NCBI RefSeq assembly: GCF_021395205.1
Contig: NZ_JAJVCS010000005.1
Location: forward strand, 124,001 to 188,000
DNA: 64,000 bases
Source of the DNA: Polynucleobacter sp. IMCC 30228
Lineage (GTDB): Bacteria; Pseudomonadota; Gammaproteobacteria; Burkholderiales; Burkholderiaceae
Direction: 5' to 3'
The translations under genes were made by a program, and so were the position numbers. Below, in pieces: positions 1-9,180 of this stretch. Below the pieces are notes generated by a model that had not been told where the DNA came from, made no database searches, and worked only from the letters and a program-made list of their open reading frames with translations. Each line of letters starts with the position of its first letter. Position 1 is the first letter of the stretch.

Positions 1-1650
1 AAGGGGGAAATAGGTATAGGCATTTGGCACAATGCTGCTGGTATTGAAAGGAATTTTTTTCAACTCATTTCCTTGTGTCATGAGTTGTAATTCAGAAGGG
101 CCTAAAACAGTAGTATCTAATTTAGTAATAAGTATACTAATCCCTTTCAACTTAGCTGGTCTTATCGTTTGCTTTTTAAGGAAATTTAATTCGATTGCTT
201 GATCTTCTTTTGGTAAAGCACTAGGCGCAAATTTAAGCTCTCGATTCAACGGGGTTTCGCTAGTAATGAAATACCGATTTAGTAAGACGCGTTCAGTTTG
301 ATAGCCAGAATAAAGAAAAAGCAAGATTAAGAAAAAGAGGCCAGCATTTTTAACCATTTTATGCTGGTAGCAATCATCTGCTCGACTGCTATCTTGGATT
401 GCATAGGCAAGCAGAATTAGGGGTAACAAAAAGTATCGACCTTGAACCCCCATAATTACTTTTGCAGGGTGTATGGTAAATGTAAGCAGTAGTGCGGTGA
501 AGATAATCAGTAATGAAAGCAATGAGCAAATACACAGTAAAATTTTAGATAAGGTCCAATCTCTAAAAAAATTACGTGACAGAGAAGAAATGAATATCAG
601 ACTTAAGAGAATGCCAATAACAAGGTAAGCCTCTTTTGGAAAGCTAGTATCTAGCCAGCCTAATACGCCAATAAATGATGTGAAATAAGCCTTAGTAATC
701 GAAAAATCAGAGAGGGTATTAATTAGTACAGTGAAGTAATCAATGGGGTGAGAAAGATAAAATTGAAGTATCAGGGTCGGTGCTAAACCCGAAAGTTGAT
801 TTTTGTCAATCGTAGTTTTAAAGGCAAATATGAGCCAGCTTAGGGTTATGAGGGATGCTAAAACACCAAAGAGAAGACATTTCTTATCTTTGGTATAAAA
901 ATAGACCGTAAAGAGAAGCAAAAGTAGAGGCAATAAATGGCTACGACAAGTGCAAATTAAAATGGTAGAAATGAAGAGAAAATATAAATCACTTTGGCGA
1001 TAATTTTTGCCATCTTTGCTGATTCTAAGAAATAAAGAGATTGCTAAAGTAGTTAGGGTAGTTGAAATCCCATCAATGCTGGCTGCGCCAAATTGAAACA
1101 AGCTCATGGGAATAATAAGTAAACTAGCTATTAAGAAATCAGGGGGGTGAATTCTAAAAGCCCATAGAAGAATAAGACAAGAAAAAGCAAGGGCAAAAAA
1201 ACGTGCCAATAAATATGAATTACTGATTGAAAAATTAGCATATTTCCCAATTGATATTGCAATAGCTTGGGGCGTATAAACTAATGGGAAGTTATAACTA
1301 ATTCCATGCGTAGGAGAAAATGAATGTGTTCCTGACCATTGAATTTGATTGGCATCATAAATTTCATCAGCCGACAGTTTTCTGGCTGCCTTAAAATTAA
1401 GTATTTCATAGGCTTGCATATAACTAAGCAAGCCTGAGTCAATCAAACCGCCTGATGAGCCATTTAGCGGGGTTTCGACCAAAATCTGACCCCGACTAAG
1501 CAAATATGCCCGTTTAACATGATCGTTTTCATCGGGAGATTGAAACGATGGTACTAGGGCAGAAATAAAAAAAGAGACTGAAAACAAGCTAAATATAAAA
1601 AATGACCAAAAATATTCTTTATAAAAATTTTGATTTAAAAAATTAGACAT
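1..1650 (-). CDS. DUF2142-like polytopic membrane protein (3' end outside window)
   Basis: The gene starts at the ATG complementary to 1648–1650 and stays open for 550 codons to the left edge, so the C-terminus is missing. Residues 12–35 form a membrane segment followed by SPDENDH (38–44), which matches the proline-acidic-histidine signature of DUF2142, a family of GT-C-like membrane proteins found in surface polysaccharide loci. Many further hydrophobic stretches follow. It starts 5 bases after the stop of the GT2 gene, so the two are probably co-transcribed. I infer a lipid-linked sugar transferase or related glycan enzyme; the substrate cannot be read from sequence. Strongly A+T-rich. Confidence 0.8.
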   Translation of the reverse strand, partial: MSNFLNQNFYKEYFWSFFIFSLFSVSFFISALVPSFQSPDENDHVKRAYLLSRGQILVETPLNGSSGGLIDSGLLSYMQAYEILNFKAARKLSADEIYDANQIQWSGTHSFSPTHGISYNFPLVYTPQAIAISIGKYANFSISNSYLLARFFALAFSCLILLWAFRIHPPDFLIASLLIIPMSLFQFGAASIDGISTTLTTLAISLFLRISKDGKNYRQSDLYFLFISTILICTCRSHLLPLLLLLFTVYFYTKDKKCLLFGVLASLITLSWLIFAFKTTIDKNQLSGLAPTLILQFYLSHPIDYFTVLINTLSDFSITKAYFTSFIGVLGWLDTSFPKEAYLVIGILLSLIFISSLSRNFFRDWTLSKILLCICSLLSLLIIFTALLLTFTIHPAKVIMGVQGRYFLLPLILLAYAIQDSSRADDCYQHKMVKNAGLFFLILLFLYSGYQTERVLLNRYFITSETPLNRELKFAPSALPKEDQAIELNFLKKQTIRPAKLKGISILITKLDTTVLGPSELQLMTQGNELKKIPFNTSSIVPNAYTYFPL

Positions 1651-1655
1651 AAATT

Positions 1656-2543
1656 TTAGGGTAAAAATCGATATTCATTTAATTGCCAGCGTGAGGATTT
1701 AATTTTGGTATTGTCATTGGTAATTCTGTGCCCAAAATAACCAAAATTATTCGTATTAAAATTAGCAATAGCTGGCAGGGAGTTAAGAGGATTAAATCGT
1801 AACCAATTTTTCAAATTTATATCCCATTTAAAATGTTCTCTTAAGCTCTGCAAGTCAGAGTTAGCTTCAAACATATATTGATTAATATCCTCACTACGTT
1901 GCCCCTCAATTGTTCTAAATCCGCCTAGTGGGTAATCTACCCCGTACAACTCAGCATGTTTATAAAATTCGCACCAAAGAGAAAAATCGCCTGCTAATTG
2001 ATGTGCGCTAATTTTATTACCAACTTTTTCCCATAATGTCTTTCTCCAAAAGGTAGATTCTTGTTGTAGCCAGTAACCCTTTTTAGTAGTTGTTGGTAAA
2101 TAAAGCCCGTCAAGAAATGCCTCTCTGCTAAATCCAGGAAGAAGATCAATTTTAGCTAAGCGCCCATTTGCATCCCAGGAAGCAGGCTGAAGTGAAGAAA
2201 TCCAATCAACTTGAGGGAATTGTATAAAAATATCAGCAACAGTAAATAGTGATTTAGGTAATAATAAATCATCAGCATTTAGCCACGCGAGAATATCACC
2301 AGTTGCTTTTTTAAAACCTTTATTAATAGCATCATATTGGCCTAAATCTTTTTCACTAGTAAAAAATGCAAGTTTCGAATAGCGTTTTTGAATTTTTTCT
2401 GCAGTACCATCAGAGCTACCTCCGTCAATCACGATGTATTCTAAATTAGGGTAACCTTGGCCAAGAACAGAATCGAGTGTTTCATCGATCAAATTTGCGG
2501 CATTGAAGCAGGGGGTAACAATACTAATTTTAGGATATTGCAT
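1656..2543 (-). CDS. Family 2 glycosyltransferase
   Basis: A 295-residue cytosolic GT2 enzyme that would transfer a sugar from a nucleotide donor. The GT-A start motif SIVTPCFNAA lies at residues 7–16, the Asp of VIDGGSSDGT at about 40–46, and the metal-binding acidic motif NADDLL at 89–94; QQESTFWR near 160 is the usual acceptor-side QxxxFwR-type motif. No membrane helices. It sits between two membrane proteins on the same strand (85 bases after one, 5 before the DUF2142-like gene), which suggests one A+T-rich glycan operon. Donor and acceptor are unknown. Confidence 0.88.
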   Translation of the reverse strand: MQYPKISIVTPCFNAANLIDETLDSVLGQGYPNLEYIVIDGGSSDGTAEKIQKRYSKLAFFTSEKDLGQYDAINKGFKKATGDILAWLNADDLLLPKSLFTVADIFIQFPQVDWISSLQPASWDANGRLAKIDLLPGFSREAFLDGLYLPTTTKKGYWLQQESTFWRKTLWEKVGNKISAHQLAGDFSLWCEFYKHAELYGVDYPLGGFRTIEGQRSEDINQYMFEANSDLQSLREHFKWDINLKNWLRFNPLNSLPAIANFNTNNFGYFGHRITNDNTKIKSSRWQLNEYRFLP

Positions 2544-2628
2544 AAGATTAAACCCCAGCAGTTTTACTAAATTAAGGCTTAGCTAAGTATAGCGTTTTAA
2601 GTTGAGTGCTTAAAAATAAACCTCAAAT

Positions 2629-4233
2629 TTAGTTTAAAGCGCCAGGCGCACCTAGAAATTGAAGATATTTTTTAAGGTGTGGAAGATCTTCTATCTTAAA
2701 TAACTTACCTTGTTTGCTAATGGGATCAAAATCATAAAACCAGATGTTATTTGCATCATTCTTCCACCAGCCATCTAGTAATATATATTCATTCGTAAAT
2801 TGTATATTATGAAAATCTTTTTTTCTTGAGTCTATAACTGCTCCACCCGCTATTAGTTGGGGATTGTAGATTCTGAGGGCATCCCCAAAATCCCAAGATT
2901 GGCTAAAAACAATTTCATCGTTGTAATTTAAGTTAAGAAATTTAGGCACATCACCAAATACAATCAGATTTGGTTTAGTAACTTGAGTATTAAGTTTGTG
3001 TAGGACGTCATTAATAATAATTTTTTGTATTTTCCAGCTTTCAATATAGCCATCTCTTTGAGCAGAAAAAGATAAGGAGCTAAGAAAGCAAAAGATACTC
3101 AAGAGGATTAAATAGATAAAACGCAATTTCTTTGTAATAGATGAAGCGGAGGCCCAAAATAGTGCGAAAGTAAACCAGGTTGAGGAAAGACCCCGCGCTT
3201 GATAGCCCCAAGAAACAGCCGATTCATCTGAAAGTATAAAAATTAAAACAGAAGCAAAAAAGCTTAGACAGCAAACTAGAAAGAAACGCTGATTACGACT
3301 ATTGGTAATACTAGCTAGCGGCCTAGAAAATGAGCTAGATAATAGGCAAAAAACTAAGGTAAGCGCTGTCAAAAGAGAGTATGCAGTAAAAAAATCCTTA
3401 GTTTTAAGAAAAAGATTGGGAATTTGCATAAAAAATACATGTAACCAGGTATGTAATTTTGCTAAGGAATGGCTTGGAATAAACTTAAGTCTTGAGTCAA
3501 CATCCATAAATCTTGGGGCAAATTCCTTTTGCCATAAAGTAACAATTAATAAAATGACTAGAATTGGTAAAATAAACTTTATAAAATATTTAAACCACGC
3601 AGTTTTTTGCTGCCCATCGCCAAAAATGATCCATGGTAACAAGGCATTTATTAAAATTAGGGGCAAAATAATTTCATAGGTTAAAAAACTGAGTAATAAA
3701 AAAAAGTACGAAGCACAAAAGAATATCCATAATTTTTTATGGGTTCCTTGATATAAAAGCCATAATGAGATGGCCCAATAAAGAAAAGAGACCGTTGCAG
3801 TAGATTGATTGATTGGAGAGCTCACTAGTGGCATCGCAATCATAGGAATTGACGCTAACAGAAAGAAAATAAGCGCCGCTTCGTAAGTTACTATTTTTTT
3901 TATTACGCTTGCAAATAGGTAAATTGCTGCTAAATAGATGGCTGTATTGCAAATTAAATAAGCACTGAAGTTCGTTTCAAAAAGAAAGGTTAGCGTAGTT
4001 ATTGGAAGTGGCGCAAGTGGACGATTTGAAAATAGAGGGAACCAAGATAAGTAACAGTCACTAAAATTTGCGCACGTCAAATTATGGGCAATATCACCCC
4101 AATCATCAACAATAATTCCGCCATGCAGTATTAAGGGTAAGTAGGTTAATAAAATAAATGTAATTGCCAAAAATAGACTGACTGAAACCCGCATCAGTTT
4201 AGGATGGAGAATTTGGGTTAAATTTAATCGCAT
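2629..4233 (-). CDS. Polytopic membrane protein, GT-C-like, unknown function
   Basis: 534 residues with about ten hydrophobic segments followed by a soluble C-terminal part from roughly residue 400. After the first helix it carries the acidic motif VDDWGD (42–47), a placing typical of GT-C glycosyltransferases, whose first periplasmic loop holds the catalytic acid residue. No family is recognised with certainty. It is the first gene of the leftward block and diverges from the UbiA-family gene at 4317 over an 83-base gap. Base composition is extreme: positions 3541–3600 hold only 12 G/C of 60. Role inferred: transfer of a sugar from a lipid carrier outside the membrane. Confidence 0.75.
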   Translation of the reverse strand: MRLNLTQILHPKLMRVSVSLFLAITFILLTYLPLILHGGIIVDDWGDIAHNLTCANFSDCYLSWFPLFSNRPLAPLPITTLTFLFETNFSAYLICNTAIYLAAIYLFASVIKKIVTYEAALIFFLLASIPMIAMPLVSSPINQSTATVSFLYWAISLWLLYQGTHKKLWIFFCASYFFLLLSFLTYEIILPLILINALLPWIIFGDGQQKTAWFKYFIKFILPILVILLIVTLWQKEFAPRFMDVDSRLKFIPSHSLAKLHTWLHVFFMQIPNLFLKTKDFFTAYSLLTALTLVFCLLSSSFSRPLASITNSRNQRFFLVCCLSFFASVLIFILSDESAVSWGYQARGLSSTWFTFALFWASASSITKKLRFIYLILLSIFCFLSSLSFSAQRDGYIESWKIQKIIINDVLHKLNTQVTKPNLIVFGDVPKFLNLNYNDEIVFSQSWDFGDALRIYNPQLIAGGAVIDSRKKDFHNIQFTNEYILLDGWWKNDANNIWFYDFDPISKQGKLFKIEDLPHLKKYLQFLGAPGALN

Positions 4234-4316
4234 GTATTGGATCGAAATTTGGGAAAATAAGCTGTTTTTAATAAATTAAGTCTACCTGCTGCTATAAGAC
4301 AATATACTAAAAGAAT

Positions 4317-5279
4317 ATGGAATCAGAGATCAAATTTCAGGCAAGGTCCAAATTAATCAAAGGGCATCTTCAAATTTGCCGCTTTGATCATTGGATTAAA
4401 AACGTCTTTATATTGCCTGGAATTTTAGTGGCATTAAGCCTCTATCCGCAAGGTATCAATTTCGGCCTTATAAATGATATTTTAATCGGCTTATTTGCTA
4501 GCGGTTTAATTGCCTCAAGTAATTATGTTATTAATGAAGTGTTGGATGCTCCGTTTGATGCGCTTCATCCTACAAAAAAAAATCGTCCAACTCCGTCCGG
4601 GCAAGTAAACATCAAACTTGCTTATTTACAATGGATAGCATTAATGATTGTTGGGTTAGCTTTAGCTTCTTTGGTATCAAGAAATTTAGTTTATGTTTTA
4701 GCTGCATTATGGCTAATGGGATGTATTTATAATATTGCTCCCATACGTGCAAAAGATATTTCATACATTGATGTTTTAGTTGAAGCAATTAATAATCCAA
4801 TTCGATTTTTAGCTGGTTGGTTTATGGTGTCTCCACCCTTTGTTCCGCCCACTTCTCTACTCATTTCATATTGGATGATTGGCTGCTATTTAATGGCAAT
4901 TAAGCGTTTTGCAGAAATGCGAGATATTTCTAAAAGTATTTCGGCTAAACAGTATAGAAAATCATTTGCCTTTTACACAGAACAAAATTTATTAGTATCA
5001 ATCATGTTTTATGCCGCTTCATCGATGCTATTTTTTGGGGCTTTTGTGATGCGATACAAACTAGAGTTAATCCTCTCTTTCCCCGTGATAGCTTTAATTA
5101 TGGCTATGTATCTCAATTTAGCATTCAAAAACGATGGTTCAGCCCAGGCACCAGAAAAATTATGGCGAGAAAAACCGTTGATATTAGTTTGTTTTATTTG
5201 TCTTATGTTGATGATATTTTTAATGAATTATTCATTACCAAGTTTCACTTCTTTTTTTCAGCAGTCAGTATTGCGCTAG
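4317..5279 (+). CDS. UbiA-family prenyltransferase, decaprenyl-phosphate phosphoribosyltransferase-like
   Basis: 320 residues with about eight to nine membrane helices. The UbiA family Asp-rich motif is present as N73-E-V-L-D77-A-P-F-D81, followed by HPTKKNRPTPSG; this HP-KKxRP continuation is typical of the branch that makes polyprenyl-phosphate-linked phosphoribose from PRPP rather than quinones or haem O. A second loop motif with IRAKDISYIDV lies near 145–155. Unlike the homologous protein at 17674 it has no HAD domain. It leads a rightward pair with a membrane protein 23 bases downstream. A TATACT box sits only 9 bases before the start. A quinone or other prenyl-transfer role is less likely given the glycan context. 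Confidence 0.78.
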   Translation: MESEIKFQARSKLIKGHLQICRFDHWIKNVFILPGILVALSLYPQGINFGLINDILIGLFASGLIASSNYVINEVLDAPFDALHPTKKNRPTPSGQVNIKLAYLQWIALMIVGLALASLVSRNLVYVLAALWLMGCIYNIAPIRAKDISYIDVLVEAINNPIRFLAGWFMVSPPFVPPTSLLISYWMIGCYLMAIKRFAEMRDISKSISAKQYRKSFAFYTEQNLLVSIMFYAASSMLFFGAFVMRYKLELILSFPVIALIMAMYLNLAFKNDGSAQAPEKLWREKPLILVCFICLMLMIFLMNYSLPSFTSFFQQSVLR

Positions 5280-5302
5280 AGCGATGACCACTAAAGCTGC
5301 TA

Positions 5303-6259
5303 ATGACTACTAGAGGCGCAAATGTAATGATTATTGGCTTGAGTTGTGCGCTAAGCCTCTTTTTATTTTTTCAAAATCCTTGGTTATCAACTGATTTATA
5401 TAGTAATTCTTATGGATGGTTTGTGGATTTTTCTAGAACCATTTTTCAGGCTAATTCTGCATATTATGCTGAATCCATATTATTGCCCTTGATTGCCCGC
5501 CTTATTAAGGTCAGCAATTCTTTATTAGCCTATAAGTATCTTTGTGCTATTTTGACTTGTTTAATTTTGCCAGTTTTTACATGGTGCTGCCTAAAAATGC
5601 TTAAAAATAGGGTTCAAGCAATTATTTTTACCTTACTTTTTGCTTCGACCTTTCAGTATTTAGAATTTTATATTTTAGGTTTTCCTGACCCATTGACAAT
5701 TTTATTTTTAGGAATAGCGGCGTTTTCACGCAAATCAATTTATGTATTAATGTGTATCTGTCTCGCTGGCCTTTCACATTTTTCAATGGCCTTATTAGGG
5801 GCATGCGGGATAACCATGCTCTTTCTATTTGCCCCATTTATTGAGAAGAAATTAAGGGCTGGCTTGGCTATTGCCAGTATTTTAGGAATTTTAATTGCAC
5901 GTATTTTTTTAGCATTTTGGTATTTAATTTTTAACTATGAATTAATAAGCAGGGTAGATTTTATTTTTAATAAAGGGCTGGGGTTCTTTATAGAAAGATA
6001 TCAAAGTAATATTGCAGGTTTTTGGTTGACTCCAGGAATTCCATTTTTGCTTTTTTACGCCATTACTACTGGCTTTTTTATATATCGACGAAATTATTAT
6101 TTCGCGATTGCAGCAATTTGCTCTCTGAGCCTTGCATATTTTTCAATTTTTATAACCATTGATGGCTTAAGAGTTTTTGCCGTTACGATTGTCGGCGCAT
6201 ATATTTTATTAATGATTTCGTTTATTCAGGCAATTTCCGCTAAGTTCAAAATAACTTAA
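5303..6259 (+). CDS. Polytopic membrane protein of unknown function
   Basis: 318 residues that are almost wholly hydrophobic, with about nine predicted membrane segments and short loops. I do not recognise a family. The first external loop carries STDLYSNSYGWFVD and later GFPDPLT, loosely like membrane proteins of glycan loci. It follows the UbiA-family gene by 23 bases and ends 23 bases before the convergent ABC transporter gene. Co-expression with the UbiA-like gene suggests work on a polyprenyl-linked sugar, for instance flipping or transfer, but this is inference only. Confidence 0.7.
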   Translation: MTTRGANVMIIGLSCALSLFLFFQNPWLSTDLYSNSYGWFVDFSRTIFQANSAYYAESILLPLIARLIKVSNSLLAYKYLCAILTCLILPVFTWCCLKMLKNRVQAIIFTLLFASTFQYLEFYILGFPDPLTILFLGIAAFSRKSIYVLMCICLAGLSHFSMALLGACGITMLFLFAPFIEKKLRAGLAIASILGILIARIFLAFWYLIFNYELISRVDFIFNKGLGFFIERYQSNIAGFWLTPGIPFLLFYAITTGFFIYRRNYYFAIAAICSLSLAYFSIFITIDGLRVFAVTIVGAYILLMISFIQAISAKFKIT

Positions 6260-6282
6260 CTAGTTTCATGGGCTTAGATATT

Positions 6283-8061
6283 CTAAATTAAGGGCGCCGC
6301 AATCGCCTCGTAGCTACCAACCGCCTCAATCCGCCCTTTATCCAACTTCACAATGAGTGAACAGTCTTTGAGTGTAGTTAAGCGGTGTGCAATGATGAGT
6401 ACGGTGTAATCTGGGCCAAGGTGCTGAATTGAGTCCATTACCGCAATTTCAGTTTCATTATCGAGTGCGCTCGTTGCCTCATCTAATATCAGTACATCTG
6501 CATTTTTATAGAGCGCCCTAGCAATCCCAATACGTTGGCGTTGCCCACCTGAGAGGCGGGTGCCACGCTCACCCACCAAGGTTTGATAGCCTTGGGGTAA
6601 GGCTTCAATAGTTGCGGCCATTTGGGCTTTGTGAGCGGCTTCTTTTACTCGGGCATGATCGATTTCATCAGGTGGTACGCCAAAAGCAATATTTTCTGCA
6701 ATCGTAGAGTCGGCAAGATAAATGCTTTGCGGCACATGGGCAATATGCATTTGCCAAGCGCGGTGATTAGCGTCCGTAATCGTTTGGCTATCAATTTCGA
6801 GCCTGCCTGAAGTCGGCTGCAGTAGGGCCATTAAAATATCGAGTAAGGTACTTTTGCCAGCGCCAGTGGTGCCAATAAATCCAACACGGCTACCTTTTGG
6901 AATAGAAAGGCTGAGTTGATCCAAAATGAGCGGGGCGTTATCGCGGTAACGAAAAGACACATGCTTTAGATCAATTTGATGTTGGAATGGAATTGGCGGA
7001 ACGCGGACTTGACCGGCATATTCAGGCAAGGGCTGATCTAAAAAGTCTAAGGTATCTTTAAGAGAAAATTGATTTCTCAGAATTGCAGTCCAGGCGCTAT
7101 AGGCTAATTGCATGACTGGCAGTAAGCGTTGCGAAGCAAGCGCTAAGGCGCCAACAATCGGAATAGCCTGATTAATCGAGTTAGATTGCTTAGAAAGGGC
7201 AAAGGCTAATAAGGCAATCAGCAGCATCCCTAGGGCTTCAGTGACAAAGCGTGGGCTAATACTAATAAATGAACTGGTTGCGTAGGCTTTACGTAAAATT
7301 GCATCGGATTTTTGGTAAACCTGGCAATAGGCGTCTTGCGACCCATCGATCAAAATATCGCGGATACCCCCAAGACCTTCTTGTAAAGATTTAATAACTC
7401 GCGCCGATTCTATTGTGATGTCTTTGCTGTTATTCATCAGCTTCTTGCGCGTCACCTTCATGGTGATGACATACATCAAACCAAAAATAGCAAATGCAGC
7501 TAATGAGGGAATTGGCGCAATGATCAGTAGGGCGGTAACCATTAAGACCAGCATAATGAGCGAACTCAAAACATAGAGCGCCGACATGATGATGCCGTCT
7601 GTGACGATGGTGGTCTTGCCGGTAACCCCATCAATAATTTCACTGGTATTACGCGACAGGTGAGTGATGTAGGGTTGAAATAAGGTTTTACGATAAATGC
7701 TATAGCCAATATCAGCACCAGTAGCAAAAGAAAGTCGCAAGCTCACTTTGAGTAAAACCAGACGCATCACGCCTGCCACAATTGCGGTTAATCCAAAAAG
7801 TAAAGTTAATGGCAATAACAGGTCATTTTGTGACTGTAGATGCAGTAGACGAATAAAGGATTGAGCTATGGGCAGCTCAAATACTTGCTGGGGATTGGTT
7901 AGGGCAGCTAAAAAGGGCACGATCGCCCCAAGACTCACCACCTCAGCAAAGGAAACTACGACCATCAAAATCAGTAGCCAAGTAAATTGCTGCTTGCGCT
8001 TAGGGCTAAAGTGCTCCCAGAGGCGGATAAGGAGTTGAGGAAGTTTTTCGGCTGAGGTCAA
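6283..8061 (-). CDS. ABC transporter, fused permease and ATPase (PglK/MsbA-like flippase)
   Basis: 592 residues: six membrane helices in roughly residues 20–320 and a C-terminal ATPase. Walker A GTTGAGKST lies near 394–402, the signature LSGGQRQR near 500, and Walker B VLILDEATSALD directly after; an H-loop (IAHRL) follows. The layout is that of exporter half-transporters such as PglK, which flips lipid-linked oligosaccharide, and MsbA. Placed among glycosyltransferases, it most likely flips a lipid-linked glycan using ATP. Clearly richer in G+C than the block to its left (36 of 60 at 6541–6600). It diverges from the glycosyltransferase at 8215. Confidence 0.9.
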   Translation of the reverse strand: MTSAEKLPQLLIRLWEHFSPKRKQQFTWLLILMVVVSFAEVVSLGAIVPFLAALTNPQQVFELPIAQSFIRLLHLQSQNDLLLPLTLLFGLTAIVAGVMRLVLLKVSLRLSFATGADIGYSIYRKTLFQPYITHLSRNTSEIIDGVTGKTTIVTDGIIMSALYVLSSLIMLVLMVTALLIIAPIPSLAAFAIFGLMYVITMKVTRKKLMNNSKDITIESARVIKSLQEGLGGIRDILIDGSQDAYCQVYQKSDAILRKAYATSSFISISPRFVTEALGMLLIALLAFALSKQSNSINQAIPIVGALALASQRLLPVMQLAYSAWTAILRNQFSLKDTLDFLDQPLPEYAGQVRVPPIPFQHQIDLKHVSFRYRDNAPLILDQLSLSIPKGSRVGFIGTTGAGKSTLLDILMALLQPTSGRLEIDSQTITDANHRAWQMHIAHVPQSIYLADSTIAENIAFGVPPDEIDHARVKEAAHKAQMAATIEALPQGYQTLVGERGTRLSGGQRQRIGIARALYKNADVLILDEATSALDNETEIAVMDSIQHLGPDYTVLIIAHRLTTLKDCSLIVKLDKGRIEAVGSYEAIAAPLI

Positions 8062-8214
8062 TTGAGATTGGCGCTGTGCACTCTAAAAGGTAAAATAGCG
8101 TTAAATGGTTAATTTTAAAGCATATTTCTATCGCCTAAGACTGGTTTATCCCCAGCACTTGCGGTATCAATCCCGTTATCCATCCCTACATTCATGCTTG
8201 CATTGGGCTATGTT

Positions 8215-9180
8215 GTGAAAAGCCCCGTACTATTTCTGATTTTTAATCGCCCAGAAACCACGGACCAGGTCTTTGCGGCGATTCGCCAAGCCAAGCCCCC
8301 TAAGCTCTATATATCTGCTGATGGGCCGCGTTCTGGAAGGCCTGATGAAGAGGAACGTTGTGCTCAAGCACGTAGCATTGCTACGGCAATCGATTGGCCT
8401 TGTGAAGTTCAAACCCTTTTTCGTGATAAAAATCTGGGCTGTAAGCTCGGTGTTTCTAGTGGGATTGATTGGTTCTTTCAAAACGAGATCGAGGGCATTA
8501 TTTTGGAAGACGATGTATTGCCGATGCCCAGCTTTTTCACCTTTTGCGATGAGATGCTAGAGCGATATCGGGATGACCCAACGATTGGCATGATTACTGG
8601 ATCCAATTTGGTTTCAAAAAGAGTGCGCCCAGACAACCTTGGCCAAAATAATCTAGCAAGTTATTTTGTCACTGCCATTCCCCTTATTTGGGGTTGGGCT
8701 ACCTGGCGACGTGCTTGGCAGAAATATGATCTCACCATGTCAACTTATCCAAATTGGCTTGCTAGCAGTCAGATGCAGCAACTGTTTCATGGTAATGCGT
8801 TAGTGATGCGTTATTGGCAAGATGCGCTAGACCGTGTTTATCAGGGCAAACAAGATACGTGGGATTACCAATGGCTTTTTGCCTGCTGGTCTACTGGTAT
8901 GAAAAGTATTATTCCTGCAAACAATTTAACGGATAATTTAGGTTATGGCATGGAGGCTACCCATACCTCTGCCACTAAACCTGCTTGCCTAATTGAATCG
9001 ATTCCAAGTGACTTATCTTTTCCATTGATTCACCCCCAGCACTTGCAAGCAGATTGGCAGGTTGATCGCCTCATGTTTAAGCGAATTCATGGTATCCATT
9101 GGTGGGGTTATCTAAGACGTCAATTACGCCCTTTAAAAAAAACCATCCAACACTTGCTGGGTAAGGGTGAGTCAGCATGA
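8215..9180 (+). CDS. Glycosyltransferase, HlpA-like nucleotide-sugar transferase
   Basis: The protein begins KSPVLFLIFNRPETT, the usual opening of this GT-A family, so I place the start at GTG 8215 (321 residues); an ATG at 8194 in frame would add seven residues. Acidic metal site ILEDDVLP is near residue 95, and PLIWGWATWRRAW near 165 is a conserved family block. No membrane helices, so cytosolic. It is the first of three overlapping glycosyltransferase genes reading right; its stop overlaps the next start as ATGA. Probably adds one sugar of the glycan repeat; donor unknown. Confidence 0.83.
   Translation: MKSPVLFLIFNRPETTDQVFAAIRQAKPPKLYISADGPRSGRPDEEERCAQARSIATAIDWPCEVQTLFRDKNLGCKLGVSSGIDWFFQNEIEGIILEDDVLPMPSFFTFCDEMLERYRDDPTIGMITGSNLVSKRVRPDNLGQNNLASYFVTAIPLIWGWATWRRAWQKYDLTMSTYPNWLASSQMQQLFHGNALVMRYWQDALDRVYQGKQDTWDYQWLFACWSTGMKSIIPANNLTDNLGYGMEATHTSATKPACLIESIPSDLSFPLIHPQHLQADWQVDRLMFKRIHGIHWWGYLRRQLRPLKKTIQHLLGKGESA

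Noticed and set aside
3302..3679. 125-codon plus-strand frame opposite the 534-residue membrane protein
   Set aside because: Antisense shadow in A+T-rich sequence; the membrane protein has a convincing hydrophobic pattern and this frame has none.
8105..8218. A 37-codon plus-strand frame whose TGA overlaps the GTG start of the HlpA-like transferase
   Set aside because: Could be a coupled leader, but its sequence is basic and low in information, with no ribosome site; kept only as support for the GTG start.
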